From Phlebopus portentosus (taxonomy: Eukaryota > Basidiomycota > Agaricomycetes > Boletales > Boletinellaceae): a stretch of 64,000 bases of DNA. Shown one piece after another: positions 1-10,695 of this stretch; the first letter of the stretch is position 1; the number at the start of each line of letters is the position of its first letter. The stretch is taken from assembly GCA_037892935.1 (NCBI GenBank), contig JAYXKI010000004.1:1922001-1986000 (forward strand), read 5' to 3'. The position numbers were made by a program, and so were the translations under genes. The notes below the pieces were generated by a model, which saw nothing but the letters and a program-made list of their open reading frames with translations, did not search any database and was not told where the DNA came from.

Positions 1-360
1 AACATCTTCCTTCGTAATTATCGAGAATTTCCAGAATGCTCCCGAAAACCAGATCCCGATGACAGCTTTTATATGTGGGTTGTCTGCGTAGAAAATGGTT
101 ACCTGATCCATAAGGTCCGCATGGACTTCGCTTAAAGCCTCAAAAATAAGGTGTCCATAACGTCCAGCGGGATGTGGCTTGACCCCGATGATTCCCACTA
201 ACCTCCTATATGGTCTGAGTATGATCCGGGCCATGTAATGGAGAGTGAGGATGAAGAGTTTCCGTTCAAAGACAAGCCAGGAGACGTCTCTGGACGTATA
301 TACCAGACCCTTGATGATAGTGATTGGGACTCTGATGACAGCATAAATTGTTTCGACTGA
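1..360 (+). CDS. partial hypothetical protein with acidic C-terminal tail (copy 1)
   Basis: This is the 3' end of a gene cut by the left window edge. An open frame runs from base 1 to about 114, and a 47-codon last exon fits at 220-360 after a putative intron (115-219) ending CTGAG. The last exon encodes a very acidic tail with the pattern ESEDEEF, then RIY, then DDSDWD, then a final FD. The gene at 804-1310 has a last exon of exactly the same length, frame and pattern, so the two are diverged tandem paralogues. I do not recognise the family. The start lies outside the window, and the first-exon boundary is a guess. Confidence 0.4.
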
Positions 361-1560
361 TTTTACGGACAGACAGGAATGCTTCTATGTTTTCTGATAC
401 ACGTCCTTATGTACACCAATATCACTCTACGATCTGAGTTCTGTTTTCTATCGAGACGTAGCATTATGGTGAGCCACTAGTACTTGCAGATGACCGCCCT
501 GATCCTGGCGATAAGCTCCGAAACCATAGCTTATAACGCCACCAGGTTCGAGCTTTCGCAGCACAGACCGAGTCATACTTGGACGGGATGCCACTCCACG
601 CCACCAGTCAACGGTGACTGCAACAAGCCACACCCTCCATAACCATAACCATCACGTTCATCCACGATTTTATGACTCCATCGTCTTCAGAGAAATTCAG
701 TCATGACAACTGAACTCGGGATATCTCGTGTACATAATATACGGTACTTCTTTTCATTCTTATTTTTTCACGTCAAAAGTGCCTGATCCACTGTAGAGAG
801 AGAATGCAGCGACAGCGACTCAAATTCGAAGATCCGGTAGCCCCCGAGCACTGGGTATATGGCTTCTGGTTCAAGCACAAGCATATGAGGTTGATTTCCA
901 CAAAGCTTGGACTTGACTGGGACAAACACGCGTTCGCTGCGACATACAAAATACACAATTATGTGCGGAAGACGGCTCGCGTCCAATGTGTCCTTAGCTT
1001 CGTAAAATATCGAGAGCAACATGATCTAATAATGACATTCCTCGAGGGAGACGAGCACCGCAGTCTCGAGAATCTCGAGTTCTCTGAGAAGCGGATGGAC
1101 AGAGTTTGAAAGGCGATGGACTTGCCCAAGGGAACGAAGCCCAGATGATACGATGTTTATGGAGACAAGTATGATCCGGACCGTGACTTGGAGAGCGAGG
1201 ATGAAGAATTTCCAATCAAAGACGAACCAGAACACACTTCTGAGCGTATATACGAGACTGAGGACGATAGCGACTGGGATTGCGATGACGGCATGGACTA
1301 CTTCGACTGATTTTATGAATAGGCAGGAGTAGTCTTATGTGTTTCTGATGCATGTTCTTATTTACTCCAGTAATATTTCGACGAATTGTGATAAGCGAGG
1401 CTTGAGTCCTAGATGCTTTGTGCTTTTTTCTGGACGTAGCTGATGAAAAGCCCGCTTACAGATGCCCGCCCTGGTCCAAGACAGGCTTGTAAGCACTAAG
1501 CCCACATAACTTATCACGCCATCTGATATTTCGCGGAGGGGTGGTCATACCCCGTATTTA
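215..1560 (+). repeat. diverged direct duplication of about 400 bases
   Basis: Roughly 215-610 and 1165-1560 align along their length: the last exon, the stop codon (FD then TGA), the downstream GACAGGAAT/GGCAGGAGT and TTTCTGAT blocks, and a later block around TTATAACGCCA/TTATCACGCCA. The spacing is about 950 bases. The copies carry many substitutions, so the duplication is old. Confidence 0.55.
804..1310 (+). CDS. hypothetical protein with acidic C-terminal tail (copy 2)
   Basis: A two-exon model is open throughout: exon 1 at 804-1103 (100 codons) and exon 2 at 1170-1310 (47 codons including stop), with a 66-base GT-AG intron between, giving 146 aa. Without splicing, two in-frame stops separate the parts. 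Exon 2 encodes an acidic tail (ESEDEEF, RIY, DDSDWD, FD at the end) matching the tail of the partial gene at 1-360 in length and spacing. Exon 1 is basic and aromatic-rich and resembles nothing I know. The conserved frame argues that both copies once coded. Function is unknown; it could be a decaying duplicate. Confidence 0.4.
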
Positions 1561-2830
1561 AGACCTGTGTCATCTTATTTTGGTTCGACGTTATGCTAGT
1601 TTGCGATGACGAAATCCATTTCTGCGAGCTCTGCGCAAATAGAAGTCAGCGTGCGGAGATTCCCAGGGTAATCTTTCCGGCAAAACAAACTACGGAGATG
1701 AGAATTGCGCTTAATCGACTGAGCATTGATAAGGTTGCGTCTGGTTGTCTCGTCTACTTTTTCGGGTGGGCTACTCCGAGGTAGCCTATCCGAGGTCTAT
1801 TCACCAGTTAAACTGAAGAATTTGGAGGCAAACAAGTAATATAATATCGTTAAAATGTGGCACCAAAGGTGAAGTTTATGGCACATAGTATCTTCGTGAG
1901 GAAGTACTAATTTCCGGTGCTTTGTGGGAATGCCAAGTTTCTCGGAGCATGCACGTCAAGAAGGTCGCTCCAATAGCGGAAGCTGCGAACAATATAGGAC
2001 AGGGCCGGATCTCGGCACCACCCTGTGCGAACGACTAGATCTACTTCCGTTCGATTTCGGTATGCTTGTAACCTCACTCGGAATTTCTCCGATGCTGCGT
2101 TCTGGAAAAGGCCCAGCAGTGCTTGCTCAATTGAGTTTCTCCACAAAGTAAGATAATTGGCATCGCGCATCGCGACATTCTAGGCCTTGCATTCTCCACA
2201 GGAGCCACTTCTTGCAACTTTCGACACACGCCACACTCACTCTTCGATTAATCGCCTCGGCGCACATCGCTCATTGTCAACATCTTATCAGTCTGTCGAG
2301 CGTATTGGTAGCGACGATTACCTCCCAGTCGACAGCTATTTTGGTTCGTGGCGTCGAAGTTCCGGTCGCATCGCAAATAAAGTCAGAGTACCTTAAGGAA
2401 TGGGCATAGGTACGCTATAGACCTTCCTTGCTGAAGGTTTCTCTTGACTTTGGCTAGCATATTTCTCGAAAATTATGTATCAAGACATCTTTCCGACGCT
2501 TTACGACCGCTCGTATGCTCCAAATCGGCTCGAATGGTGTTACAATCGCGTGGTCCCGATACATCTATTACTGCGTAACTTCTCGCGCTCCGATCGTGAG
2601 TCATGCGCCACATTAGCAACTTTCGTATTGACGAGAAGTGAAGAAACCGGTCTGATATGTGGTTTTGATGCACGACTTCCTCCCTGGAGTCGGCTAGGAT
2701 AGCGGACTTGAGAGCAGCGCGAGTTATAAAGAAAGGTCGCAGCGTGGGAGACGATCGACAGTCGGAGGCATTGCACTTCCTCATAATCACAGTATAGAGA
2801 ACTTGAGGCTGCAACGTTCTATCACCATTG
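1561..2830. other. region without recognisable gene
   Basis: Several short open frames lie on both strands (for example minus 1907-2170 and minus 2473-2814). None shows a domain, a credible exon chain or similarity to neighbouring genes. It may include decayed downstream parts of the kinase-like relic to its right. Confidence 0.4.
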
Positions 2831-2831
2831 G

Positions 2832-3093
2832 CTCACCTTGCGGATCTCCTTTGACTCGATCCTTTTTCCGCTTCTCTCCTCGGATACAAGCCAGTTGTAT
2901 CGTCCGCACGTTCGAAAGGATTGCAGTCAAGAAAATTTTCCGTTCCTGACTACGCATCTTTGAAGCTAGTTCAGTCAGGCAGCAATCAGCATGTTGACCG
3001 CGGCGCCCTGATATTTCCTTTACCTCGCAGACATTGCCATAGCCACCGAGTCCTATGCGTACTTGACAAGTTTGGGTAAGGATACGCTATTTC
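2832..3093 (-). pseudogene. kinase-like glycine-loop fragment
   Basis: Read on the minus strand from about 3090 to 2835, the frame is open and contains IGLGGYGNV followed by CEVKEI. This matches the GxGxxGxV nucleotide-binding loop that opens protein kinase domains, plus the following strand. No valine-alanine-lysine motif, no HRD and no DFG can be followed downstream, and an in-frame stop lies just upstream, so at best it is a relic or one exon of a broken gene. The loop alone could be chance. Not enough is present to name a kinase class. Confidence 0.3.
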
Positions 3094-3376
3094 TCGACAT
3101 TTAGCCCCTTTCGCTCCATCGACAAAACCGCGGTTCAGATTGCTATACGATGCTGGCAACGAAGAAAGGACGGGAGGAAGGAGTTCCGCATATCCCTCAC
3201 AGCTAACTGGAGAGTGCCAATCGTTAGTATAAATGAAGCGATCAGTAACGCTGAAGTCGTTGAAGTCCTCGACAACTTGTCTGCATACAACAAACTGACG
3301 ATAGCCGGCAAAAGAGACAATGGGCTCTATCGAGTGAGTGATAACTCGACGCTTTCATAGACAGTTTCTTACTGCT

Positions 3377-4782
3377 ATGAAATTGGGCAGAGGAATTCAC
3401 AAAATCATCGTGACTCGCGACCTGGGTCCGAATGTCATGCCTGTACTACAGCAGAGAAGGGATTTCAACGTACGGCCGTCCCACCGTTTACTCAATGACG
3501 ATTGACGGATCGTTTCTTTCACAACGTTCAGCTCGTTGTCTGTCCTGAAGGGACTAAGAATAAGCAGGATTGGCTACTGAGGAATATTCCTGGTGCCTCA
3601 GGATTGCTTTGCATGCTATCGGACAAGGTAAGTGAAAGCTCATCCTTTTTCTGGATAATCGCCTCTTCTTACCTTGCAAATTTCAAGATACCAGCGGAAG
3701 TCGTTGAAGCAGGTAGGTTCTCATACCAGGTCGATACCGTTGTTCATTTCATGATACGATATTCCTAATAGCGGGGCCAAATCTGAGAGTTGTTTCGACG
3801 ATGTGCGTCGGATATGGTAAGTCCTTCGGCATAATTCTCCTGGGATGTCGATATGAAGTACTTCCAGATCATGTCAACCTTCCCGCTCTCGTAAAGAACA
3901 ACGTCCGTCTCGGAAATACTCCGGACATATCGACCAATGCCGTGGCAGATCTCGGAGTCATGCTCGCACTCATGGCAGCCAGGAACGTGAAATACGCCAT
4001 GTCGGTTGTGCAAACTGGCCAGGTTAGTCGATCAATGTTCCTGTTGGCCAAGCCAGACCGACGGACCGATGCTCAAAAACTTTACGTAACAGTGGCCAAA
4101 CTGCCCATGGGAACCATTCGGCTTTTGCGGGCCGCAAATCAGTCCCGTCGTCAATGAACGGATACTGCACAAGTCGAGCCCAGGACAGACAGTAGGATTC
4201 TTCGGTTTCGGACAGATCGCGCAGGCGACGCTCGCTCGGCTCGTCAACTTCGGCGTCCGTAAATTCATCTATACCGGCAGCCCGTCTTCGTCGTCAGGCA
4301 CGGTGACACCAGGGTACGCAGAGCGGGATGCTCAACTCGCGGCATCGCTTGGTCTGCCTGCAGATTCGATCACGCGCGTCCCGCTGCAGCAGCTCGCTGA
4401 GGAATCGGACGTCCTTTTCGTCATAGCGCCCGGCGGCTCGAGCACGCACCACGCCGTCGACGCCGACTTCCTTGCACGCATGAAGCGCACTGCCGTACTA
4501 GTCAACATCGGACGTGGCACAATTGTAGACTCCGATGCGCTCGCAGAGGCTCTTCGGGATGGGACTATCTGGGGTGCTGGGCTTGACGTCGTCGAGGGGG
4601 AGCCGTACATCGGCGCGGACCACCCGCTCGTACGCGAGCCGCGGTGTGTGATACTTCCACACATCGGCAGCGCAACGACCTCTTCGCGTGTTGGGACTGG
4701 GAGGCTGGCGGCATATAATGTCGTTGCTGGAGTCCTTGGAGAGGAGATGCCTTCCGAAGTCGATCTAACGGGGCAATTCTGA
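3377..4782 (+). CDS. D-isomer-specific 2-hydroxyacid dehydrogenase, glyoxylate/hydroxypyruvate reductase type
   Basis: Seven exons join in one open frame: 3377-3469, 3532-3627, 3688-3712, 3772-3816, 3868-4022, 4093-4782, all at GT-AG sites with introns of 51-70 bases (six listed exons; the 25-base third exon is very short), giving 367 aa. The family reduces glyoxylate or hydroxypyruvate with NAD(P)H in the cytosol or organelles. The N-terminal half has the typical VVSTMCVGYDHVNL stretch. The Rossmann motif GFGQIA lies near residue 174. The catalytic triad is visible: Arg in NIGRG (about 278), Glu in VVEGEP (about 306) and His in LPHIGS (about 327). The ATG at 3377 precedes the expected VTRDLGPNVMP strand; an extra upstream exon cannot be excluded. 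The last exon is clearly more GC-rich than the rest. Confidence 0.88.
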
Positions 4783-5960
4783 ACTAGATAGAGTACATGA
4801 TTCCAATTTTTTCCGAGCATCCAAAGAATAAATATCGGAGCTCCTGTAGTACAATTGTATTAGACCATAGCTTGGTAAGCACTCAAATACGATTGTAACC
4901 TGCTTTCAATACCTTCGCGGGAAGCCTGGTCTAATCCAATGAAGCTAAGTATGTTCTACGTCGGATCAGAAACCGAATCGAATGTCACTGGCTCTCATTT
5001 TCTCGTTCCGAGGACCACGGTATACAGAAATCATCAGAGAGGAAAGATATCCTCTGAACTTGCATGATGCCGAAAAAATGCACTCGCGTTTCCTTTCCGT
5101 TACCATCATGATGAACGACTTACTGGGCAACTGCCGCTTCAGAATGACGGCGTGCGGCAATTGCCTGCCTTGCCTTTGAGCACAGTCGGGGAATCAGGTC
5201 TGCCACTTCTCGAACTAAAGGAGTGTTAATAGTCCGCATCACGCGTACGTGTACGTGTCCCTTCCCTTGGACATAATGGTGGGTGGATGAGCGCATCGCG
5301 TCAAGTTTTACTACGTACAGTACATAACCAGGTATCGGCATTTTCCGAATGAATTTCAACAGCGACTGACTTTCAAGTTGGAAAAGAAAGGAAAAAAAAA
5401 AAAACAGCGCTAACTTCAGGTCAACTCTAAAGATACACGCCGTCCACTCTAAGCCCTTAAACTAACAACACACCCAGTACCACTACCCACACTAACAATC
5501 TCAATCTTCATCAATCAATCAATCAATCAAGGACAGGAGTTGTGTCCAGATTCCAGAAGATCATTTCCTCCAATTCGTCAGATATATATCGTCGGTCGGA
5601 ATCTCCGCGCCCGGGGAGAACGAACGTCAACTTCGACACAGTGCGACTCGGCCAACGATCTGGTTTTATATCCCTCCCGCCTCTGCCGGCGTGCGACGAG
5701 TCGAGGGGGCCTCGGCGTAGTTCCTTATATATATGCGTGATGTGATGTGATGGCAGATAGATCCCCACCCTGTATGTCCGAGTCGATGTCGATGTCGATG
5801 TGTCTTACGTCCCGCATTTTCCGGTGTTTGCCTCCTTCCATTCGCGAATTCGTGTAGTATGTATTACTGCGGTGCGGTGCATCTTCGCGGGCCGCAATTG
5901 ATTCGGTTGCTGGTAAGCGAGCGAGCGGGTGCGCGGGCGGGTATTCGGGTCAGTATATGT
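4783..5960. other. non-coding intergenic region with simple repeats
   Basis: No gene is recognisable. It holds a poly-A run near 5390-5404, a TCAA microsatellite at 5511-5530 and a short CGATGT repeat at 5784-5801. CT-rich stretches near 5460-5540 could be promoter sequence, but no matching gene start is evident. Confidence 0.4.
5511..5530 (+). repeat. TCAA tetranucleotide microsatellite
   Basis: Five perfect tandem units of TCAA. Confidence 0.85.
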
Positions 5961-5973
5961 ATGCTAGACGCTG

Positions 5974-6333
5974 TTAGTACTGTAGATAGAAATGCAGACT
6001 TTTTTGCTGAAACTTTTTTTTTTCCTGGGAATCTTGAGCGGGGGAGGTTGGGGTGTCAGTTGTGATGAGTATTGCTGATCCTGAAGAAAGCCACGCCGCG
6101 CACAAGGGACAAGAATCGAGGTCTGGACTTGGAGGAGAGTCCTGCGTTGAAGACGATGAATGAGAGTCAGTCTGGTTCGAAGGGGCATTCCTCAGCGGAG
6201 AGTGGATGTGATAAAATGAGAGTCGATGATAAGGCTGGGGTGAAGAACACGAACCTCGAAAGGGATTGAGATGAGCTGGAAGAGCAGGGCATGGCGTCAC
6301 AACTTCGTATGGAATGTTCATCATCAACCCCAT
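5974..6333 (-). CDS. hypothetical serine/proline-rich ORF, copy A of flanking pair
   Basis: A 119-codon minus-strand ORF. Its start region reads IPY, then TP-PALPAHLNP, then a LSF/SPLRNA block, then SHSSSSTQDSP. The same blocks occur in the same order in the ORF at 17226-17561 on the other side of the retrotransposon. The DNA similarity continues upstream to about 6640 (matching 17570-17870), including the TTTGACCCTGTGGC block, so promoter and coding parts were duplicated together. The later part diverges, and copy A may no longer splice properly. Function unknown. Confidence 0.35.
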   Translation of the reverse strand: MGLMMNIPYEVVTPCPALPAHLNPFRGSCSSPQPYHRLSFYHIHSPLRNAPSNQTDSHSSSSTQDSPPSPDLDSCPLCAAWLSSGSAILITTDTPTSPAQDSQEKKKFQQKSLHFYLQY

Positions 6334-6664
6334 ATTCCAGATGATAGAGAATAAAATAGCGGCAGGGGAAAAAGGATCAAAAGAGAAGTTGGATACTTGG
6401 ATTGAAACAACTTTGATTTTTCTTCAGGGAAGATTTAGATTTGAACTTTGACCCTGTGGCCTGTTACTGTAACCACACACTGTATGTGCCGTGGCTTGCG
6501 ATTTGTCTTGGAAGAATTTGGAGCTGCACCCCCCCCCAGGGTAGCAGAAAGCGCATGTAATGTAGGCACGGACGAAAGGCCCGCATTGCATATTCTTTCC
6601 ATGCCAGGCCGTACAGTCTCGTTGCCCGATGATAGTGAACGGGTGCACGACTAGTATTGGACGT

Positions 6665-6669
6665 CGCGT
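6665..6669 (+). repeat. target-site duplication, left (CGCGT)
   Basis: CGCGT directly precedes the left LTR and recurs at 16696-16700 directly after the right LTR. Five bases is the usual target duplication for Ty3/gypsy integrases. Confidence 0.9.
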
Positions 6670-6980
6670 TGTGACGAATGGTAAGATTCGGTCACACGAG
6701 AGATTCCTCTGGCACTCAGATCACACCGTTACTGACTGGATTAACCGTAGTATTAGAGTGATAGTCGAGAGGGAAGAATCCCTCTTACATTTGCTATCTA
6801 CCAGCTATATAAACTAAACTACACATGGGGGAAACGTGAAAACTAAAGCTAACTAAATGCATAGGGTCGCGCTCACATAAGCTATTGGTAAGATACTTAG
6901 TCATATGGTTCCGCGCGTAACGTCTGTGTTACGCTGCGGAACCCTATGGAGGAAAGCATGGTGACGGTTACTTCGTCACA
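6670..6980 (-). repeat. 3' LTR (relative to element), 311 bases
   Basis: Begins TGTGACGAATGG and ends ACTTCGTCACA, with 9-base inverted termini. It contains two strong hairpins: AGAGGGA/TCCCTCT (6768-6785) and a 15-bp stem with one bulge (6907-6943). No difference was found from the copy at 16385-16695. Confidence 0.95.
6907..6943. other. strong stem-loop inside the LTR
   Basis: GGTTCCGC then GCGTAAC, a 6-base loop GTCTGT, then GTTACGC, one bulged T and GCGGAACC: a 15-bp stem. It is repeated in the other LTR at 16622-16658. Possible roles are RNA 3'-end formation or packaging of the element transcript; which one is not shown by sequence. Confidence 0.75.
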
Positions 6981-6995
6981 TACGCCCTCCAGAAC
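6981..6995 (-). promoter_or_regulatory. candidate polypurine tract
   Basis: On the minus strand the bases just before the 3' LTR read CTGGAGGGCGTA, ending at the TGTGACG of the LTR. This is the expected position of the plus-strand primer of the element. It is short but purine-rich. Confidence 0.5.
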
Positions 6996-7233
6996 TTGTC
7001 TACAAGTTCTTATAGTAAAGTAGCATAATGGAATAAACATAATCTATGTATAGAATTTATATTCCAAGTGTGAATTCATAAGGACGGCATAAAACATATC
7101 TAAGACAAGTCGATCGGGTAAACGATCGACTTCGCTGATCATTTCCGTAAAAAGAGTTTACATAAGCAGCATAGAGGAGAGTAGCACACATATCACATCT
7201 CGCGCAGCAATGTACTATTAACGTTACTTGTCC

Positions 7234-10200
7234 TCAATCCTTCATGTCGTCGTCACCAAAGAGAGGCCCTTCTGGTATCGGAGTAGAACTACGCGCAGGG
7301 ACATTGGAAAACGACGTGCCGGTCGTTGGCAAATTGGCGGACTTCGAGGTCATGAAGGTCATCGAAGTACTTGGCGTAGTATCAACAACCTGTGCTGCGG
7401 ACTGCGAGTGGGTGAGTGTGTTCGGGACTCGTACGGAGGGTTGACTCGGCCCATCAAACTTGGACGAGCTCGCGAGGTTGGGAAGAACGGCAGGACGAAT
7501 CAACGAAAGTGTGGTATCATCCCCCACTTTTGGTTCGTCGGGCCGCTTTTCGATTCCCGGGGTGAGTTTACGCTGGGCTGCCCGGTTTCGACGACTATAC
7601 GGGGCACTACCTTCTCGGAAACGAGCCTCACGGACTTTCGAACCTGTCGGCGAGTTATTCAGTGACAAAACTAAACTTGTTCTGGAGTAGAGTATCAACT
7701 GTATACCTTGATTCGAGGCAAGATTCTTGCGTCTCGAATAGTCGAAATGGTTCTGGATCGCTTCAGCGAGGTGCCTCGGGTCTGCAAACGGGGGCAAGGC
7801 TGCCAACGCATAGAAATCCGGTACGTGTCCATTATACAACCTGCGTATAATCAAATAACGCTCTGGTTGATTAACACCAGGCGGGATCGAGTTCGTCTCG
7901 ATGTATCGATGGAATTCGAAGACCTTCCTCAATTCGGCGGCTAGGAATACATACGACGTGGACGTGGCCGTGTCAAACGTGGCCCAGGACTGGGTGATTG
8001 GGCCAGTATCCGGCTCAGTGAATCTTTCGGGAGGTGCATTCGGAACATTCGAGTTCGGGGCAAAGAAGTTGACTGGGAGGCTGTCAGAATTCATAGTAAG
8101 CGTTTTGGATATTCTTCTGAACTTCTTCCAGTGCTTCTTATGTGAGTCCTTTAGTTGGTACACGTTGTTTACATGCAGAGAGGCTAAAATTGCCTCGTGC
8201 TCTACCCAAACGGTATGTACAGTTATCTGTGGATCATCTGTATCCGGCTCATCATTCCCCATAGGCAGGTTCTCTATAGAATCGACACCCAGGACCTCGA
8301 GGTACGTATTAAGTGCCTCGAGATGCTTTACTTTCTCGTATGGAAGCCATGTGTGGTCTCCGGCTTTCCATACGACCTTGAACAATGAATCCGTACCTTT
8401 CCCATAATGGGTATCTATCGATTCGACAACCCATTCGTTAGTACCGTCCTCCAAATTAGTTACTTGGCTGATATCCCTTCCAGGAAACAATCTATCATCG
8501 TTCGGCATATGTATTCTTAACAAAGATGCATGGAAAATGGGGTGTATGCCTCGATTTTTCAAACTTCTAGGTAAGTCGATCTCATATGAATCGTTTCCAG
8601 CGACCCTAAATATCTTGTAGGGCCCTATGAACTTAGGTACTAATTTTCGTGCACGTTGCTTTGGTAAGTTCATGTTCTTTGTTGACAGATATACCAAATC
8701 TCCGATTTCGAATGGTGACATCCGCCGATGTCTATTAGCTTGCCTCGTTTGTTTTACCCTAGCTTGTAAGATGGAGTCGTGTGCTGACATGATTGCTTCT
8801 TTCAGCTTCAATGCAAAAGTTCTTACCCCCGGATACTCGTCTTGGCTCGGATCATTCCATATCATGGAACGAGGCATTCTTCCATAGTTCAGGAAGAAAG
8901 GTGCGTAACCAGTTGTTTCTGATCTTGCAGAATTGACTGCAAACTCAATCATAGGTAATCTCATCACCCAATCTTTCTGGTTCGGTGAAACACATTGTCT
9001 CAGCATTTGAGCAATCGTTTTATTCATTCGCTCTGTAGCTCCATCGGTTTGTGGATGGTAAGCACTTGATAGCCTCAATTTGACATTAAGCAATTTATTC
9101 AAGTGTTTCCACAGCGTGCTTGTGAATAGTGATCCTCGATCGCTCACAATCGATTCAGGTAAGCCATGCAATTTGTATACATTTTCGAATATTAACTCAG
9201 CAAACTCTTTGGCTCTGTACGTTTGCTTACAAGGTAGCAAATGAACCATTCCGGTGAGTAAACATACAATCGTGCATATCATATCAAACGAACTAAGTCG
9301 ATTCTTGGATTCGGGAAACGGTCCTACAAAATCCATACCAATAGTTTGCCAGGGTCGCGTTGGTGCATTCAATGGATTCAACAATCCATATGGTCTTTGG
9401 TGATTCGGCTTCGAAATCTTACAGGTATGACATGAATCACAATATGAGCTAATATCTGATACCATTTCTTTCCACCAGACTTGGTCTCTCAGATATTGCA
9501 ATGTTTTCCGTGCTCCCAAGTGTGCTAGAATTGAATGTGCGTGCTCAATTACAATTTCTCGTGCACTCCTGTTGTTAATCAGAATTTTGGGTATACATAG
9601 CAGATACCTCTCGCCCTCCCGTCGAAATATCAATCCATTTTCGACGTGAAAATTTTTGTAGTGGGCAGGATTCTCCATGATCAGTTTGAAAAACTGATCT
9701 TCGTGAAATCGATTTTTCAAACAGTTAGGAAACTGGATTTGCGGTTGTGCTTGTGCAATCACATCGGTGAGCGTTGGTTCTATTGATTGTTGTAAATTTT
9801 GAATATCTGACTGTATTGTAGGAAATTGTGGATCAATGGTGTCCATTTCCTTGCCTGTATGCGTTGATTCGGAAGTCGCGACTTGCGAAGGTTCAGATGG
9901 GATTGGCGCGTGAGGACGATCTTGGATCGTCTTGCTACTTCCAGTGATTGGCTCAGAGGATAGATCAGTGAGTCGATCTTTTTGCTGAGTCGCGTCTTTC
10001 TCACGCAGATCGTTTTGTCGATCATCGAGACCGTTGTTGCTAGGTGTGTCGCGGTTTCGGATTCTCAAAGTCACTTTTTTAATTCGTGGTCTTTGCATTC
10101 CGCCCTCCTGAATATTAGACAAATTATCTTGCTGTTCTCCTCTTTTGAAGGTAATTCGGAGTCGTTTAGGTACGTTCATAGCTATGTTTGAAAATCGATC

Positions 10201-10695
10201 CATGTTCTCATGGATTGGAATAGAATACATATGAAGTATATGCGTTGGATTGACTAGTATTGGGCTTGCACCTTTGTTTTCCAAGCGACTTAATATTGGT
10301 ATGTCGTCCTCATCGATCTGGTTTGTGTATTCTGGTCTAGTTCGAACTGTACCAGGTAAGTCTTCTGCATATATGCGTGATAATGCATCTGCTAAGATAT
10401 TTTCAGTTCCTGCAACATAGATTACTTCGAAGTCGAAATCCGACAATTTCTCTATCCATCTAGCTTGTCTGCCACTTAGATTCGGCTGTTCGAATAAGTG
10501 TTGCAGTGGTTTATGATCTGTAAACCATCGGAAATGTGCTCCTTGAAGTAAGTTTTTGTGTCTGAGCATAGTCTCGACTCCTGCTAACAATTCCTTGTCA
10601 TGTACAGGATAGTTCTGCTGTGCAGAATTCAACTTAGCGGAATAAAATGCAGCGACCTTTGCATTTTGCCAGTCTTCTCCTTGGCTGATTATTCT
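7234..10695 (-). CDS. retrotransposon pol part 2: RNase H remainder, integrase, chromodomain, C-terminal extension
   Basis: This frame opens within RNase H (AAFYSAKL, then NYPVHDKELL, then ILADALSR) and is offset by one base from the upstream ORF. There follow the integrase HHCC zinc finger (HAHS...CDSCHTC, about 360-400), the DDE core (Asp in MDFVGP near 431, Asp in VSDRGS near 494, Glu in ATERMN near 531), the GPY/F-like KFIGPYKI motif (about 664) and a chromodomain (EWVVESI...HTWLPYE, about 731-785). About 330 further residues, rich in Ser, Thr, Pro and Arg, have no match known to me. All DDE residues are present, so the integrase looks intact. The first ATG-like start reported for this frame is TTG, so it is really a continuation of gag-pol. 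Confidence 0.93.
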   Translation of the reverse strand, partial: RIISQGEDWQNAKVAAFYSAKLNSAQQNYPVHDKELLAGVETMLRHKNLLQGAHFRWFTDHKPLQHLFEQPNLSGRQARWIEKLSDFDFEVIYVAGTENILADALSRIYAEDLPGTVRTRPEYTNQIDEDDIPILSRLENKGASPILVNPTHILHMYSIPIHENMDRFSNIAMNVPKRLRITFKRGEQQDNLSNIQEGGMQRPRIKKVTLRIRNRDTPSNNGLDDRQNDLREKDATQQKDRLTDLSSEPITGSSKTIQDRPHAPIPSEPSQVATSESTHTGKEMDTIDPQFPTIQSDIQNLQQSIEPTLTDVIAQAQPQIQFPNCLKNRFHEDQFFKLIMENPAHYKNFHVENGLIFRREGERYLLCIPKILINNRSAREIVIEHAHSILAHLGARKTLQYLRDQVWWKEMVSDISSYCDSCHTCKISKPNHQRPYGLLNPLNAPTRPWQTIGMDFVGPFPESKNRLSSFDMICTIVCLLTGMVHLLPCKQTYRAKEFAELIFENVYKLHGLPESIVSDRGSLFTSTLWKHLNKLLNVKLRLSSAYHPQTDGATERMNKTIAQMLRQCVSPNQKDWVMRLPMIEFAVNSARSETTGYAPFFLNYGRMPRSMIWNDPSQDEYPGVRTFALKLKEAIMSAHDSILQARVKQTRQANRHRRMSPFEIGDLVYLSTKNMNLPKQRARKLVPKFIGPYKIFRVAGNDSYEIDLPRSLKNRGIHPIFHASLLRIHMPNDDRLFPGRDISQVTNLEDGTNEWVVESIDTHYGKGTDSLFKVVWKAGDHTWLPYEKVKHLEALNTYLEVLGVDSIENLPMGNDEPDTDDPQITVHTVWVEHEAILASLHVNNVYQLKDSHKKHWKKFRRISKTLTMNSDSLPVNFFAPNSNVPNAPPERFTEPDTGPITQSWATFDTATSTSYVFLAAELRKVFEFHRYIETNSIPPGVNQPERYLIIRRLYNGHVPDFYALAALPPFADPRHLAEAIQNHFDYSRRKNLASNQGIQLILYSRTSLVLSLNNSPTGSKVREARFREGSAPYSRRNRAAQRKLTPGIEKRPDEPKVGDDTTLSLIRPAVLPNLASSSKFDGPSQPSVRVPNTLTHSQSAAQVVDTTPSTSMTFMTSKSANLPTTGTSFSNVPARSSTPIPEGPLFGDDDMKD

